Positions 14,932-23,272 of a stretch of DNA of 56,173 nucleotides are shown in pieces. Both the position numbers and the translations under genes were made by a program. A model generated the notes under the pieces. That model was not told the origin of the DNA, did no database searches, and worked only from the letters and a program-made list of their open reading frames with translations. The DNA comes from Candidatus Methanomethylophilaceae archaeon. Its GTDB lineage: Archaea; Thermoplasmatota; Thermoplasmata; Methanomassiliicoccales; Methanomethylophilaceae. Where the stretch lies: NCBI GenBank assembly GCA_944321505.1, contig CALULN010000001.1, positions 1-56,173 of the forward strand, read 5' to 3'. Numbering within the stretch: the stretch's first letter is position 1; every line of letters starts with the position of its first letter.

Positions 14932-15566
14932 TGCTGGACCGCATGTCCGAGGAGTACAACCGCGGATGCTATCCCGGCAGGAACTCCGAGGGCCTGAACC
15001 CCGAGTGGGAGCCGGATCCGTTCCACGTTCTGATAGCGACGATACTGTCCCAGCGCACCAAGGACGACAACACCAGGAAGGCCTCCGACAACCTGTTCCG
15101 CAGATACGATTCCATCGACGCGGTGGCGGACGCCCCCGAGGACGAGGTGGCGGAGCTGATACGCCCCGCAGGGTTCCCGAAGCAGAAGGCGAAAGGGATA
15201 ATCGGCTGCTGCAGGGAGATTCGCGACAGGTACGGCGGCAGGGTCCCGGAGGAGACCGAGGAGCTGCTCACGCTGCCCATGGTGGGCCGCAAGACCGCCG
15301 CCTGCGTCAGGTCATACGCCATGGGGATACCGTCGGTCTGCGTGGACACCCACGTCCACAGGATCGCCAACCTCATGGGGCTGGTGAGCACCCGGGATCC
15401 GGAGGAGACCGAGTACGCCCTGATGGACATCACGCCCAGGGAGAGGTGGAGCGACATAAACCGCTACTTCGTCCGCCACGGGCAGGTCGTCTGCATCCCG
15501 AACCACATGCGCTGCGACCGCTGCATGGTGGCCGACATGTGCGACCACGCCGCCGGCCAGCGCTGA
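14907..15566 (+). CDS. nth: endonuclease III (DNA glycosylase/AP lyase)
   Basis: 219 residues. The helix-hairpin-helix LPMVGRKTAACV contains the catalytic lysine, and the catalytic aspartate is in VDTHVHRI. The [4Fe-4S] cluster ligands follow the canonical C-x6-C-x2-C-x5-C spacing (CIPNHMRCDRCMVADMC) at the C-terminus. It removes oxidised pyrimidines from DNA and nicks the abasic site. ATG 14907 gives a 25-base overlap with folC; ATG 14931, overlapping the folC stop as TGATG, is an equally plausible start giving 211 residues. Confidence 0.94.
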   Translation: MAEKDICVMLDRMSEEYNRGCYPGRNSEGLNPEWEPDPFHVLIATILSQRTKDDNTRKASDNLFRRYDSIDAVADAPEDEVAELIRPAGFPKQKAKGIIGCCREIRDRYGGRVPEETEELLTLPMVGRKTAACVRSYAMGIPSVCVDTHVHRIANLMGLVSTRDPEETEYALMDITPRERWSDINRYFVRHGQVVCIPNHMRCDRCMVADMCDHAAGQR

Positions 15567-15569
15567 TGC

Positions 15570-15577
15570 TTTTTTAA
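15570..15577 (+). promoter_or_regulatory. TATA box of the hypA operon
   Basis: TTTTTTAA is centred about 26 bases before the hypA ATG at 15600. Confidence 0.55.
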
Positions 15578-15599
15578 CGGCGATACGCAATGCGCCGTC

Positions 15600-15977
15600 A
15601 TGCACGAAGTGGCGGTGGTTTCCAACATAGTGGATGCCGTCCTGAGGAAGCTGGACGAGTACCCCGATGCGGAGGTCGAGTCCGTCAACCTTATCATCGG
15701 CGACCTGACCAGCCTCGGGTTCGAGCAGCTGGAGTTCGCCTACGGCATCGTCACCAGGGGGACCCGTCTCGAGGGCACGAAGGTGACCATCGAGAGGGAG
15801 GAGGTCCGCGTCAGATGCCGTTCGTGCGGATACGAGGGCCCCGCGGGGTCCTTCGGAGAGGATTATCTTGATCACACGGTGCCCATCCTCGCCTGTCCGG
15901 AGTGCGGAGGGGATGTGGACGTGACTGCGGGCCAGGCCTGCGGCGTCAGGGACATAGAGATACGGGAGGCTGAATGA
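15600..15977 (+). CDS. hypA: hydrogenase nickel insertion protein HypA
   Basis: 125 residues. It begins MHE, whose His2 is the nickel ligand, and carries a zinc site of two C-x2-C knuckles (CRSCGYEG and CPECGG). HypA delivers nickel to [NiFe]-hydrogenase large subunits together with HypB, which is not in the window. Head of the operon hypA-hypD-17058; the stop overlaps hypD as ATGA. Confidence 0.96.
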   Translation: MHEVAVVSNIVDAVLRKLDEYPDAEVESVNLIIGDLTSLGFEQLEFAYGIVTRGTRLEGTKVTIEREEVRVRCRSCGYEGPAGSFGEDYLDHTVPILACPECGGDVDVTAGQACGVRDIEIREAE

Positions 15978-17056
15978 TGTACAAGCTGAGGGATGAGGCC
16001 ACTGCGAGCAGGATCCTGTCGAGGATCAGGGACATGGGCATGGAGGATGTCAAGTTCATGCACGTCTGCGGGACCCATCAGGACACCATGGTCCGCTTCG
16101 GCCTGGATGCGATGCTCAGGGACGTGGGCGTGGAGATCAAGCAGGGGCCGGGATGCCCGGTCTGCGTCACCACCAGCAGGGAGGTGGCGGATGCCATAAC
16201 CCTCGCCAGGAACGGCGTCACCGTCTGCGCCTTCGGCGACATGATGAAGGTCCCCACCACCATCGGCTCCCTGAACGACGCCAAGGCCGACGGGGCCGAC
16301 GTGAGGATCGTCTACTCCATCGAGGACGCCGTCAGGATGGCCGGAGAGCAGGAGAAGCCCCTGACGTTCGTGGCGGTGGGGTTCGAGACCACCGCCCCGT
16401 CGACCTGCGTGCCCCTCTCAAAGGGCGTGCCGGACAACTTCAGCGTCTACAGCTGCCACCGCATCTGCCCGCCCATACTGCAGACCCTCCTGGATCTGGG
16501 TGAGAGCAGGGTGCAGGGGTTCATAGAGCCGGGCCATGTGGCGGTGATCACCGGCACCCATATCTTCGAGCCGCTGGCCGAGAAGTACCACCTGCCCCAG
16601 GTGGTGGCCGGGTTCGAGCCTTTGGACATGCTGATGGCGGTCTACATGCTCTGCAGGCAGCTGAAGGAGGGCAGGGCGGAGGTGGAGAACGAGTACACCC
16701 GCCTGGTGAAGCCCGACGGCAACCCCAGGGCGAGGAGGCTGATGGATGATACGTTCATACCGGTGGACAGGGCCTGGCGCGGGTTCCCCGTGATACCCAA
16801 GAGCGCGCTGGCACTGAAGCCGGAGTTCGAGGCCCACGATGCCACCAAGGTCCACGAGGACATCCTGTCGAAGACGCCGGATGTGGAGGAGGAGGCCAAG
16901 GGGTGCAGGTGCGGAGACGTTCTCAGAGGACTCATCTCGTCGGAGGAGTGCCCCATGTTCGGCACCGCCTGCAGGCCAACGTCCCCCAAGGGCCCCTGCA
17001 TGGTCTCCGCCGAGGGCGGATGCAACATCGCCTTCCGCTTCTCCGGGAGGAGATGA
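15974..17056 (+). CDS. hypD: hydrogenase maturation protein HypD
   Basis: 360 residues. HypD holds a [4Fe-4S] cluster and, with HypC, assembles the Fe(CN)2CO unit of [NiFe]-hydrogenases. The motifs HVCGTHQDT, GPGCPVCVT and VAVGFETTAP, and the C-terminal Cys-rich block (CRCGDVL, ECPMFGTACRP, CMVSAEGGC), are all intact. The start is ATG 15974 (overlapping the hypA stop) or ATG 15977, as the two codons are adjacent. No hypC or hypE is nearby. Confidence 0.97.
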   Translation: MMYKLRDEATASRILSRIRDMGMEDVKFMHVCGTHQDTMVRFGLDAMLRDVGVEIKQGPGCPVCVTTSREVADAITLARNGVTVCAFGDMMKVPTTIGSLNDAKADGADVRIVYSIEDAVRMAGEQEKPLTFVAVGFETTAPSTCVPLSKGVPDNFSVYSCHRICPPILQTLLDLGESRVQGFIEPGHVAVITGTHIFEPLAEKYHLPQVVAGFEPLDMLMAVYMLCRQLKEGRAEVENEYTRLVKPDGNPRARRLMDDTFIPVDRAWRGFPVIPKSALALKPEFEAHDATKVHEDILSKTPDVEEEAKGCRCGDVLRGLISSEECPMFGTACRPTSPKGPCMVSAEGGCNIAFRFSGRR

Positions 17057-17057
17057 T

Positions 17058-17615
17058 TTGTCCGACATACCGGTCCTCAACGGCGTCCGCGGCCCGGAGC
17101 CGGTGGAGTACGTCCCCCAGAGGAAGCAGGTGCTGGTGATAACCAACGATTCCACCGTGTTCCTGACGGACAGGTGGGTCAGCGCCTACGAGATGTTCGG
17201 CGGCAGGGTCACCGAGGTGAAGAACCTGGTGGAGCGTCTGTCCGAGCATGCGCAGGTGTCCTTCGGGATAATCTCCGGGCAGTACGGCTTCGTCCCCGCC
17301 AACTACGTGGTGATGAGGTACCCCAACGTCCCCTCCTGCAGGGAGGAGTACCAGGAGGCCCAGGACCGCACCGACTACGCCGGGAAGATAGCCTTCCTCA
17401 CCCGCGGGTTCTTCGACAGGATCGTGGTGTGCGTCCCCAAGGACATGTTCGCCATCATCCGCGACAGCCTGCCGGACGGGAGGGTGATAGCGGTCACCAG
17501 CCCGGAGTTCGAGGATTACTGCGTCGGAAGGGGATGGACGTTCCTGCCCCGCAGCGGGGCCAGGGTGGGCAGCGCCAACGCGGACAGGATCGAAGGGATC
17601 GTCAGATCACTCTGA
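17058..17615 (+). CDS. unknown protein in the hyp operon, TTG start
   Basis: 185 residues, starting with TTG at 17058 one base after the hypD stop. No ATG or GTG is available in frame nearby, and GGGAGGAG lies 5-12 bases upstream. The protein is an alpha/beta type with VLVITNDSTVFLTDRWVSAYEM, SFGIISGQYGFVPANY, FDRIVVCVPKDMFAI and VIAVTSPEF blocks. It has a possible resemblance to DUF6884-like proteins, which I cannot confirm. Position behind hypA-hypD suggests a link with hydrogenase or metal-cofactor work. It overlaps the convergent alkD gene by 9 bases. Confidence 0.72.
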   Translation: MSDIPVLNGVRGPEPVEYVPQRKQVLVITNDSTVFLTDRWVSAYEMFGGRVTEVKNLVERLSEHAQVSFGIISGQYGFVPANYVVMRYPNVPSCREEYQEAQDRTDYAGKIAFLTRGFFDRIVVCVPKDMFAIIRDSLPDGRVIAVTSPEFEDYCVGRGWTFLPRSGARVGSANADRIEGIVRSL

Positions 17616-18284
17616 CCTCTTCCTCATGCCCCTGATGACCGCCTTGTCGTCATCGCTGACGCGGTACGACTCCACGATCTTCCTCAGGGCCATCTTGTAT
17701 GTGGCGTCGTCCAGGGGGCAGTCCCTCAGGAACGCCATCGTCTTCTCGGGGTAGGCGACGTAGCAGTACGAGATGGCCCAGGCGACGCCCATCTTTAGGT
17801 AGTAGCCGTCGTGCCTCGCCTCTCCGAGCAGGCGGAGGACGGAGTCGATGTGACCGTCGTCAAGATACTGCATCATCCCCACGGCGGCGAACCTCATGCC
17901 GTACTCGGTGCCGCAGCCGATGTATTCCTCGAGGACGCGCCAGTACGCGTCGCGCTCGTCCGCCTTCGGCTTGTACACGAAGGCGTCGCAGACCGCCCAG
18001 TTGTCGATGAGGGGCACGAAGGCGCGGATGCGCTCCATCCTCTCATCCAGGGGCATCGGCGCGTTCATTATCACGCCTCCCACGACGTACCTCTCCTCGA
18101 CGGAGGGCAGGTCGCCCGCAGAGTCCAGGAACCCGCGCCAATCGCTTCTGACTATGCTCCTGACGATCCTCCTCACAACGGGCGCGCGCACTCCGATGAC
18201 CGCATCGCACCCGGGTATGAGCTTCCTCTGGAACTCCCTGTACGCCGGGTCGCTCTCCGCCTCCAGGACGGCTCTGAGGTCCAT
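17607..18284 (-). CDS. AlkD-family DNA alkylation repair protein
   Basis: 225 residues built of HEAT-like helical repeats. The N-terminal half contains GVRAPVVRRIVRSI and FVPLIDNWAVCDAF, and the later part KMGVAWAISYCYVAYPEKTMAFL matches the AlkD core, where Trp and Asp residues grip the damaged base. AlkD-type glycosylases excise positively charged alkyl-purines without base flipping. The gene is convergent with the hyp operon and divergent from the DUF1848 gene. Confidence 0.9.
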   Translation of the reverse strand: MDLRAVLEAESDPAYREFQRKLIPGCDAVIGVRAPVVRRIVRSIVRSDWRGFLDSAGDLPSVEERYVVGGVIMNAPMPLDERMERIRAFVPLIDNWAVCDAFVYKPKADERDAYWRVLEEYIGCGTEYGMRFAAVGMMQYLDDGHIDSVLRLLGEARHDGYYLKMGVAWAISYCYVAYPEKTMAFLRDCPLDDATYKMALRKIVESYRVSDDDKAVIRGMRKRSE

Positions 18285-18335
18285 GTGCGGGGATGCCGGG
18301 GGAAGTACTTAACCCCGTCATGCATCGTATCGGCG

Positions 18336-19253
18336 ATGATAGTCAGCGCCAGCAGGCGGACGGACATCCCGGCCTTCCACGGGGAGTGGTTCATGAACCG
18401 CGTCAGGTCCGGGTACGCCCTTGTGCGCAGCCCGGGGAGGCCCAACATCGTCGACAGGGTGCCGCTGGACGCCGGCAGCGTGGACATGATCGTCTTCAGC
18501 TCCAAGGACCCGGGGCCGATGATGGATTCATTCGCGGAGCTGAGGGACACGGGCTACGCCATGTCCTTCCAGATCACCGTGAACCCCTACGGCAGGGACC
18601 TGGAGCCGCGGGTGCCGCCGTGGGAGGAGGTCGCCGAGGATGTGAGGGCCCTCTCCCGTCTCGTGGGTCCGGACAGGGTGGTGTGGAGGTACGACCCGGT
18701 GGTGTCCACCGAGAGGTACGACGCCGGTTTCCACAGGGAGGCTTTCTCCGCCATCGCATCAGAGCTGAGGGGCAGTGTCCTCCGGTGCAGCTTCAGCTTC
18801 CTGTCCGGCTACGGCAAGCTGGCGGAGCACATGGCGTCCGGGAGGCTCGGGAAGCCGTCGGTGGTGGAGCGGGAGGCATTCGTCCGCACCGCATCGTCCA
18901 TCGCACATGAGAACGGAATGAGGCTTACCTGCTGCTCCGGCTCCGAGGGGATATGCGCCGGAGCGGAGCCCTGCGGATGCATCGACCCGGACAGCATTCG
19001 CCGCTGGGGGATCCCATACCGTATGCCGCGTTCGCCGGTGCGCCCGGGGTGCGGGTGCGTGGCCGTGGCCGATGTCGGCATGTACGACACCTGCCTCCAC
19101 GACTGCATCTACTGCTACGCCAACTCCGCCGACAGGATGCGCAGGGCGTCGAGGCGCTTCGACCCGGAGGCGGAGATGCTCAGCGGACATCTGCGGGAAG
19201 GGGACGAGGTCCGCGACGCATCCGACAGGGTGCGCAGGATAACCGACTTCTAG
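18336..19253 (+). CDS. DUF1848 protein with a C-terminal CxxxCxxC iron-sulfur motif
   Basis: 305 residues. It starts MIVSASRRTDIPAFHGEWF, the hallmark of DUF1848. ACTTAAC is centred about 26 bases before the ATG and acts as TATA. Near the C-terminus is CLHDCIYCYAN, a C-x3-C-x2-C motif like the radical SAM signature but at the opposite end from usual, plus several Cys around CSGSEGIC and CGCID. A barrel-like core is suggested by VDMIVFSSKDPG, FQITVNPYG and VVWRYDPV. The reaction is unknown. It ends with the rare stop TAG. Confidence 0.85.
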   Translation: MIVSASRRTDIPAFHGEWFMNRVRSGYALVRSPGRPNIVDRVPLDAGSVDMIVFSSKDPGPMMDSFAELRDTGYAMSFQITVNPYGRDLEPRVPPWEEVAEDVRALSRLVGPDRVVWRYDPVVSTERYDAGFHREAFSAIASELRGSVLRCSFSFLSGYGKLAEHMASGRLGKPSVVEREAFVRTASSIAHENGMRLTCCSGSEGICAGAEPCGCIDPDSIRRWGIPYRMPRSPVRPGCGCVAVADVGMYDTCLHDCIYCYANSADRMRRASRRFDPEAEMLSGHLREGDEVRDASDRVRRITDF

Positions 19254-19268
19254 GCTCCTAGTCAATCA

Positions 19269-19274
19269 TTTATA
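19269..19274 (+). promoter_or_regulatory. TATA box of the BASS-menA-ubiE operon
   Basis: TTTATA is centred about 26 bases before the ATG at 19298. Confidence 0.6.
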
Positions 19275-19297
19275 CGGACACCCTATCCGTCCGTCTT

Positions 19298-20290
19298 ATG
19301 AATGCTAAAGGACTGCTGTGCAGCAGCGCCTTCATGATGAGCCTGGCAGTGGTGGTGTCGCTCATCACCAACGCATCCGGCCTGTTCCCGGGCGGTGCGG
19401 GGGAGGTGCTGAACTCCGACACGAGGTCCAACCTCACCGTGTTCTTCCTGGCGGTGATGATGACCATCTCCTTCTCGAGATACTCCTACAAGGACCTGAA
19501 TCCGCTGAAGAACCCCAGGTCCGTCTGCAGGGCCGTGATCCTCGGCCTGGTGGTTGCCTCCGCCATCCCACTGGTCGGGTTCTTCCTTATGGAGAACACC
19601 GAGTACTGCTCCTACGTGGCCGGACTGGTCTTCATCGCGGCCACCCCCTTCGCGGCGTCGGTTCCCGCCCTGTCCTACATCCTCAGGGGGGACATGGAGC
19701 ACGCCCTCCGCTCCACGATCGTGGTGTACATCCTGTCCCTGCTGTGGATCCCGTTCATCATCTGGTTCTGCATCGGCAACCTGGTGGACATGGGCAGCGT
19801 GGTGCTCACCGTCGTCGAGATCATCGGCGTGCCCCTGGTCGTGTCCCGCCTGCTGACCAAGGTGGAGATCGACAAGGACACCATGGCCGTGATCCTCAAC
19901 GTCATTATATTCTTCCTGGTCTGGCTCTCCGTCAGCTCCGCCAACTTCAGCATCGGCGCGCTGATCCTGTTCGCCTTCCTGATGGTGGCGTTCCTGAGGA
20001 CCTTCGTCCTCGGCAACGTCGTGGAGGCCGCGGAGAAGAGGATGGGCATCCACTGGAAGCAGAGGGTCACCGACATCCTGATGACCTCGTACAAGAACAA
20101 GGGCATCGCCCTGGCTATGTGCGCGGCCGCGCTGCCCGGGTACATGGTGCCCGACGCCATGGTCGCCATAGCGGCATCCATCATCGTGGAGGTCTGCTGG
20201 GTGGCGTTCATGGACGGCGTGCTGTTCTCCAAGAAGAGGATGGTGCGTGAGCTGGCGTCCGAGGGCGAGGATGTCTCCGGGATGATGTGA
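19298..20290 (+). CDS. bile acid:sodium symporter (BASS)-like transporter
   Basis: 330 residues with about nine hydrophobic segments, including FIAATPFAASVPALSYILRGD, which fits the BASS core where ions bind near broken helices. BASS proteins carry organic anions such as pantoate, pyruvate or bile acids with sodium; the substrate here is unknown. It starts at a leaderless-type promoter. menA begins one base after its stop and ubiE follows, so transport may be linked to a prenylated-carrier pathway. Confidence 0.75.
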   Translation: MNAKGLLCSSAFMMSLAVVVSLITNASGLFPGGAGEVLNSDTRSNLTVFFLAVMMTISFSRYSYKDLNPLKNPRSVCRAVILGLVVASAIPLVGFFLMENTEYCSYVAGLVFIAATPFAASVPALSYILRGDMEHALRSTIVVYILSLLWIPFIIWFCIGNLVDMGSVVLTVVEIIGVPLVVSRLLTKVEIDKDTMAVILNVIIFFLVWLSVSSANFSIGALILFAFLMVAFLRTFVLGNVVEAAEKRMGIHWKQRVTDILMTSYKNKGIALAMCAAALPGYMVPDAMVAIAASIIVEVCWVAFMDGVLFSKKRMVRELASEGEDVSGMM

Positions 20291-20291
20291 T

Positions 20292-21197
20292 ATGGCAGGC
20301 GTGAGGCAGGTCAAGGCCGGATGGTACAACGCGTTCCGCCCCTGGACGCTGCACGGGGCCATAGTGCCCGTGCTGCTGGGCGGGGCCATGGCCTACGGAG
20401 CAGGGTCAGAGGAGTGGATCTTGTTCATCCTCGCCCTGGCAGGCGGGGTGCTGCTGCAGTCCGCCGCCAACCTGCTGAACACCTACGGCGACTACCGCGC
20501 CGGACTGGACACCGTGGAGAACCATTCCCGCGCTCCCGAGCTGGTGAGCGGGACCCTCAGGCCGAAGGATGTGAAGATCGCCGGCCTCGCCTGCCTGGCG
20601 GTGACCGCCCTAATCGGCCTGTACATGGTATGGGCCACCGGATGGGGCATCGCCGTCTTCGGCATCGCCGGGATCGCCGGTGCTGGGCTGTACACCGTGG
20701 GGGTGTCGTACAAGTACATGGGTCTGGGACAGGCCTCGGTGTTCGTGATGATGGGCCTGCTGATGCCCATGGGCACCTACTACCTGATGACCGGCGCCCT
20801 GTCGTGGGACGTGCTCCTCGCCAGCCTCCCCAACGCCCTGATGATCACCGCGGTGCTGGGCGGCAACGAGCTGAGGGACTTCGACAGCGACTCAGCCGCA
20901 GGGGTGAGGACCCAGTCCTACCGCCTCGGCTACGGGCGGGCCATGTCCCTGCATCTGGGGATGCTGACGGCTCCCTACTTCCTGCTGATGGTGCTGATCG
21001 CCTTCGGCGTCCTGCCGGTGCACTGTCTCATCGCCATGCTGTCCCTGTGGCAGTGGCATCTCTCGTACGACAACGCCCGGGGCGCCCGCGGGGACGGTCG
21101 GAGGTCCTTCATGCTGGTCCCCCTGGCCTTCAAGCAGAACTGGGTTTTCGGCGTGCTGCTGGTGATAGGTTATCTAGCAGGTGCGCTTACGGCATGA
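20292..21197 (+). CDS. menA: MenA-like UbiA-family prenyltransferase
   Basis: 301 residues with about eight hydrophobic helices. The two aspartate-rich prenyl-diphosphate sites are NTYGDYRAGLD and NELRDFDSD, as in 1,4-dihydroxy-2-naphthoate polyprenyltransferase. It would attach a polyprenyl tail to an aromatic head group at the membrane. The head group need not be naphthoate: no other menaquinone genes are in view, and archaeal relatives may serve methanophenazine-like or other lipids. Second gene of the operon with a BASS transporter and a UbiE methyltransferase. Confidence 0.85.
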   Translation: MAGVRQVKAGWYNAFRPWTLHGAIVPVLLGGAMAYGAGSEEWILFILALAGGVLLQSAANLLNTYGDYRAGLDTVENHSRAPELVSGTLRPKDVKIAGLACLAVTALIGLYMVWATGWGIAVFGIAGIAGAGLYTVGVSYKYMGLGQASVFVMMGLLMPMGTYYLMTGALSWDVLLASLPNALMITAVLGGNELRDFDSDSAAGVRTQSYRLGYGRAMSLHLGMLTAPYFLLMVLIAFGVLPVHCLIAMLSLWQWHLSYDNARGARGDGRRSFMLVPLAFKQNWVFGVLLVIGYLAGALTA

Positions 21198-21209
21198 CGG
21201 GTGAAGGAT

Positions 21210-21968
21210 ATGGCAGACGAGCTCATCGGCAACCAGTTCGAGGGCAAGGAGGAGTACGTCAAGGACGTATTCGAGGAGATAGCCGGGTACTACGACCGCA
21301 TGAACGGCATAATGTCCATGGGTATGGTCCGCGGCTGGCACAGGTTCATGTTCAAGAAGGCCGGGGACATCCGCGGCGCCAAGGTGTGCGACGTGGGGTG
21401 CGGCACCGGCGAGATATCCTTCATGGCCGCCGAGCGGGTCGGACCCGACGGATGGGTGTGCGGCGTGGACCTCACCCCCGGCATGATCGCCATGGCCAAG
21501 AGGAAGATGGAGGAGAAGGGCCTCCCCGAGGTGGACTTCAGGGTGGGCGACGCCCTGGACATGGAGTTCCCGGACGGCACCTTCGATCTCGTGACCTCGG
21601 GATACATGCTCCGCAACGTCACGGACATCCAGAAGGCCGTGGACGAGATGTTCCGCATCCTCCGCCCCGGCGGGAAGGTGGTGGTGGCGGAGCTGTCCAT
21701 GCCGGAGAACCGCGTGGTCCGCTGGGCCCACAACATCTACGTCTTCAGGATCGTGCCGATTTTCGGCAGACGGTACGACAAGGGCAAGAAGATCGACGGA
21801 CGGGAGTCCGCCTACGAATGGCTCATGTCCTCCAGGGAGGGGTTCCCCCACGGGAACGACATGGTGAAGGTCTTCAGGAAGGCCGGGTTCTCGGACGCAC
21901 GCTTCTACAGCCGGACCTTCGGAGCCGTGAACATCTACTGCGGCACCAAGCCCTCAGAAGACCAGTGA
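21210..21968 (+). CDS. ubiE: UbiE/MenG-type methyltransferase
   Basis: 252 residues from ATG 21210 (GTG 21201 is an alternative; GGTGAAGG just upstream of 21210 supports the ATG). The AdoMet-binding motif is VCDVGCGTGE, followed by GVDLTPGMI and the UbiE-typical LRNVTD and FGRRYDKGKK. The FEEIAGYYDRMNGIMSMGM start is also characteristic. Such enzymes C-methylate prenylated quinone precursors, the step after MenA, so the pair plausibly makes a methylated prenyl carrier. The 3' end overlaps the convergent permease gene by 15 bases. Confidence 0.88.
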   Translation: MADELIGNQFEGKEEYVKDVFEEIAGYYDRMNGIMSMGMVRGWHRFMFKKAGDIRGAKVCDVGCGTGEISFMAAERVGPDGWVCGVDLTPGMIAMAKRKMEEKGLPEVDFRVGDALDMEFPDGTFDLVTSGYMLRNVTDIQKAVDEMFRILRPGGKVVVAELSMPENRVVRWAHNIYVFRIVPIFGRRYDKGKKIDGRESAYEWLMSSREGFPHGNDMVKVFRKAGFSDARFYSRTFGAVNIYCGTKPSEDQ

Positions 21969-23195
21969 GCACCAGGCCCAGGTCAGCACCAGGGTGGCCA
22001 GGCATACGGGGATGCCCGCCTTCAGGTACCCGAAGAACCTGATGGAGACCCCCTCTTTCTCCGCCTCCTCCTCCACTATCACGTTGGCGGCGGCGCCTAT
22101 CAGGGTCATGTTGCCCGCCAGCGTGGAGGATGCCGCCAGGGTCATCCACAGCGCGGTGCTGCCGGCGGGGATCATCTCGCCGATGAGCACCACCGCGGGG
22201 ACGTTGCTTATCAGGTTGGACAGCACGGCAGTGAACACCGTCAGCTCTCCGATGGACGGGTCCCCTTCGGAGAACCCCGGGAACTGGCCGGCTATGATGT
22301 CCACCAGCCCGGAGGACACGGCCCCCTCCATCACCACGAACAGGCCGATGAAGAACACCAGCACCCCCCAGTCCACCCGGAGCGCGGCCCTTCCGGCATT
22401 GTGTGCTCCGCCGGTGGCGGCTATCAGGAACGCGGCGATCCCGGCGCATAACCCTATGGCCCACAGCTCGACACCGATGGCATCGGAGAGGGCGAACGCC
22501 GCGACCGTCGCAGCCAGCAGCGTGCACATGGCCTTCAGCCTCGCAGGGTCCGTCTCCGGCCTCTCCACCGCCGCCGGCATCAGCCACAGGCGGCCGCGGA
22601 ACAGCCTGGCGAGGATGAGGTACGATACGATCAGACACATCAGAGCCAGCGGGGTCATGTACATGGAGAACTCAGCGAACCCGATCCCGGCGACGGAGGC
22701 TATGTAGGCGTTCTGCGGGTTGCCCACCGCCGTGGCGGCGCTTCCGATGTTGGCACTGACGAACAGCCCCACCAGGAAAGGCACAGGATCGGCCTTCAGC
22801 CTCCTGCAGCAGCCGATGGCCGCCGGCGTCATGAGCAGGACGACGGCATCGTTCAGCATCAGCGCCGACATGAGGGCGGAGGCGCACATCATCACCGCCA
22901 GCAGCCTCCTGCCGTCCCTGGCGCCGTGCATCAGCATCGACACCAGTATCCCGAAGAACCCGGAGGTCTCCAGAGAAGCCGTCAGCAGCATCATGCCGAG
23001 AAGCAGCAGTATGGTGCCGGTGTCCACCGCTCCCGCCGCCTCTCCCGGCGACACGATCCCCAGGAGGACCATCAGCACAGCGCCTATGGCGGTGGCATAG
23101 GGCATCCTGATGTTCACCCCTCTGACCCTCCGCACGGAGATCAGGGCGTAGGTGAGGACGAAGACCGCTCCCGCGACGACCAGCCGGGCATCCAT
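21954..23195 (-). CDS. ArsB/NhaD-type (ion transporter superfamily) permease
   Basis: 413 residues with about 10-12 transmembrane segments. The repeated inverted halves carry ASALMSALMLNDAVVLLMTPA with GSAATAVGNPQNAYIAS, and SNLISNVPAVVLIGEM with ASSTLAGNMTLIGAAANVIV. These are the conserved half-helix loops of the ArsB/NhaD/CitMHS group. It probably exports or exchanges an anion such as arsenite or a dicarboxylate, or Na+/H+. No arsR or arsA nearby supports one choice. It stands alone and is divergent from cysS. Confidence 0.85.
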   Translation of the reverse strand: MDARLVVAGAVFVLTYALISVRRVRGVNIRMPYATAIGAVLMVLLGIVSPGEAAGAVDTGTILLLLGMMLLTASLETSGFFGILVSMLMHGARDGRRLLAVMMCASALMSALMLNDAVVLLMTPAAIGCCRRLKADPVPFLVGLFVSANIGSAATAVGNPQNAYIASVAGIGFAEFSMYMTPLALMCLIVSYLILARLFRGRLWLMPAAVERPETDPARLKAMCTLLAATVAAFALSDAIGVELWAIGLCAGIAAFLIAATGGAHNAGRAALRVDWGVLVFFIGLFVVMEGAVSSGLVDIIAGQFPGFSEGDPSIGELTVFTAVLSNLISNVPAVVLIGEMIPAGSTALWMTLAASSTLAGNMTLIGAAANVIVEEEAEKEGVSIRFFGYLKAGIPVCLATLVLTWAWCSLVF

Positions 23196-23242
23196 CCTCC
23201 GGGGGATGACCCATCCCGTAGAAATAACGCGCGCACGGAAGG

Positions 23243-23248
23243 TTTATA
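23243..23248 (+). promoter_or_regulatory. TATA box of cysS
   Basis: TTTATA is centred about 27 bases before the cysS ATG at 23273. Confidence 0.6.
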
Positions 23249-23272
23249 GCACGTCCGCGCCTGCGACGTCCC

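Noticed and set aside
17811-18335. Upstream extension of the DUF1848 frame
   Set aside because: It is antisense to alkD; a TATA-like box precedes ATG 18336.
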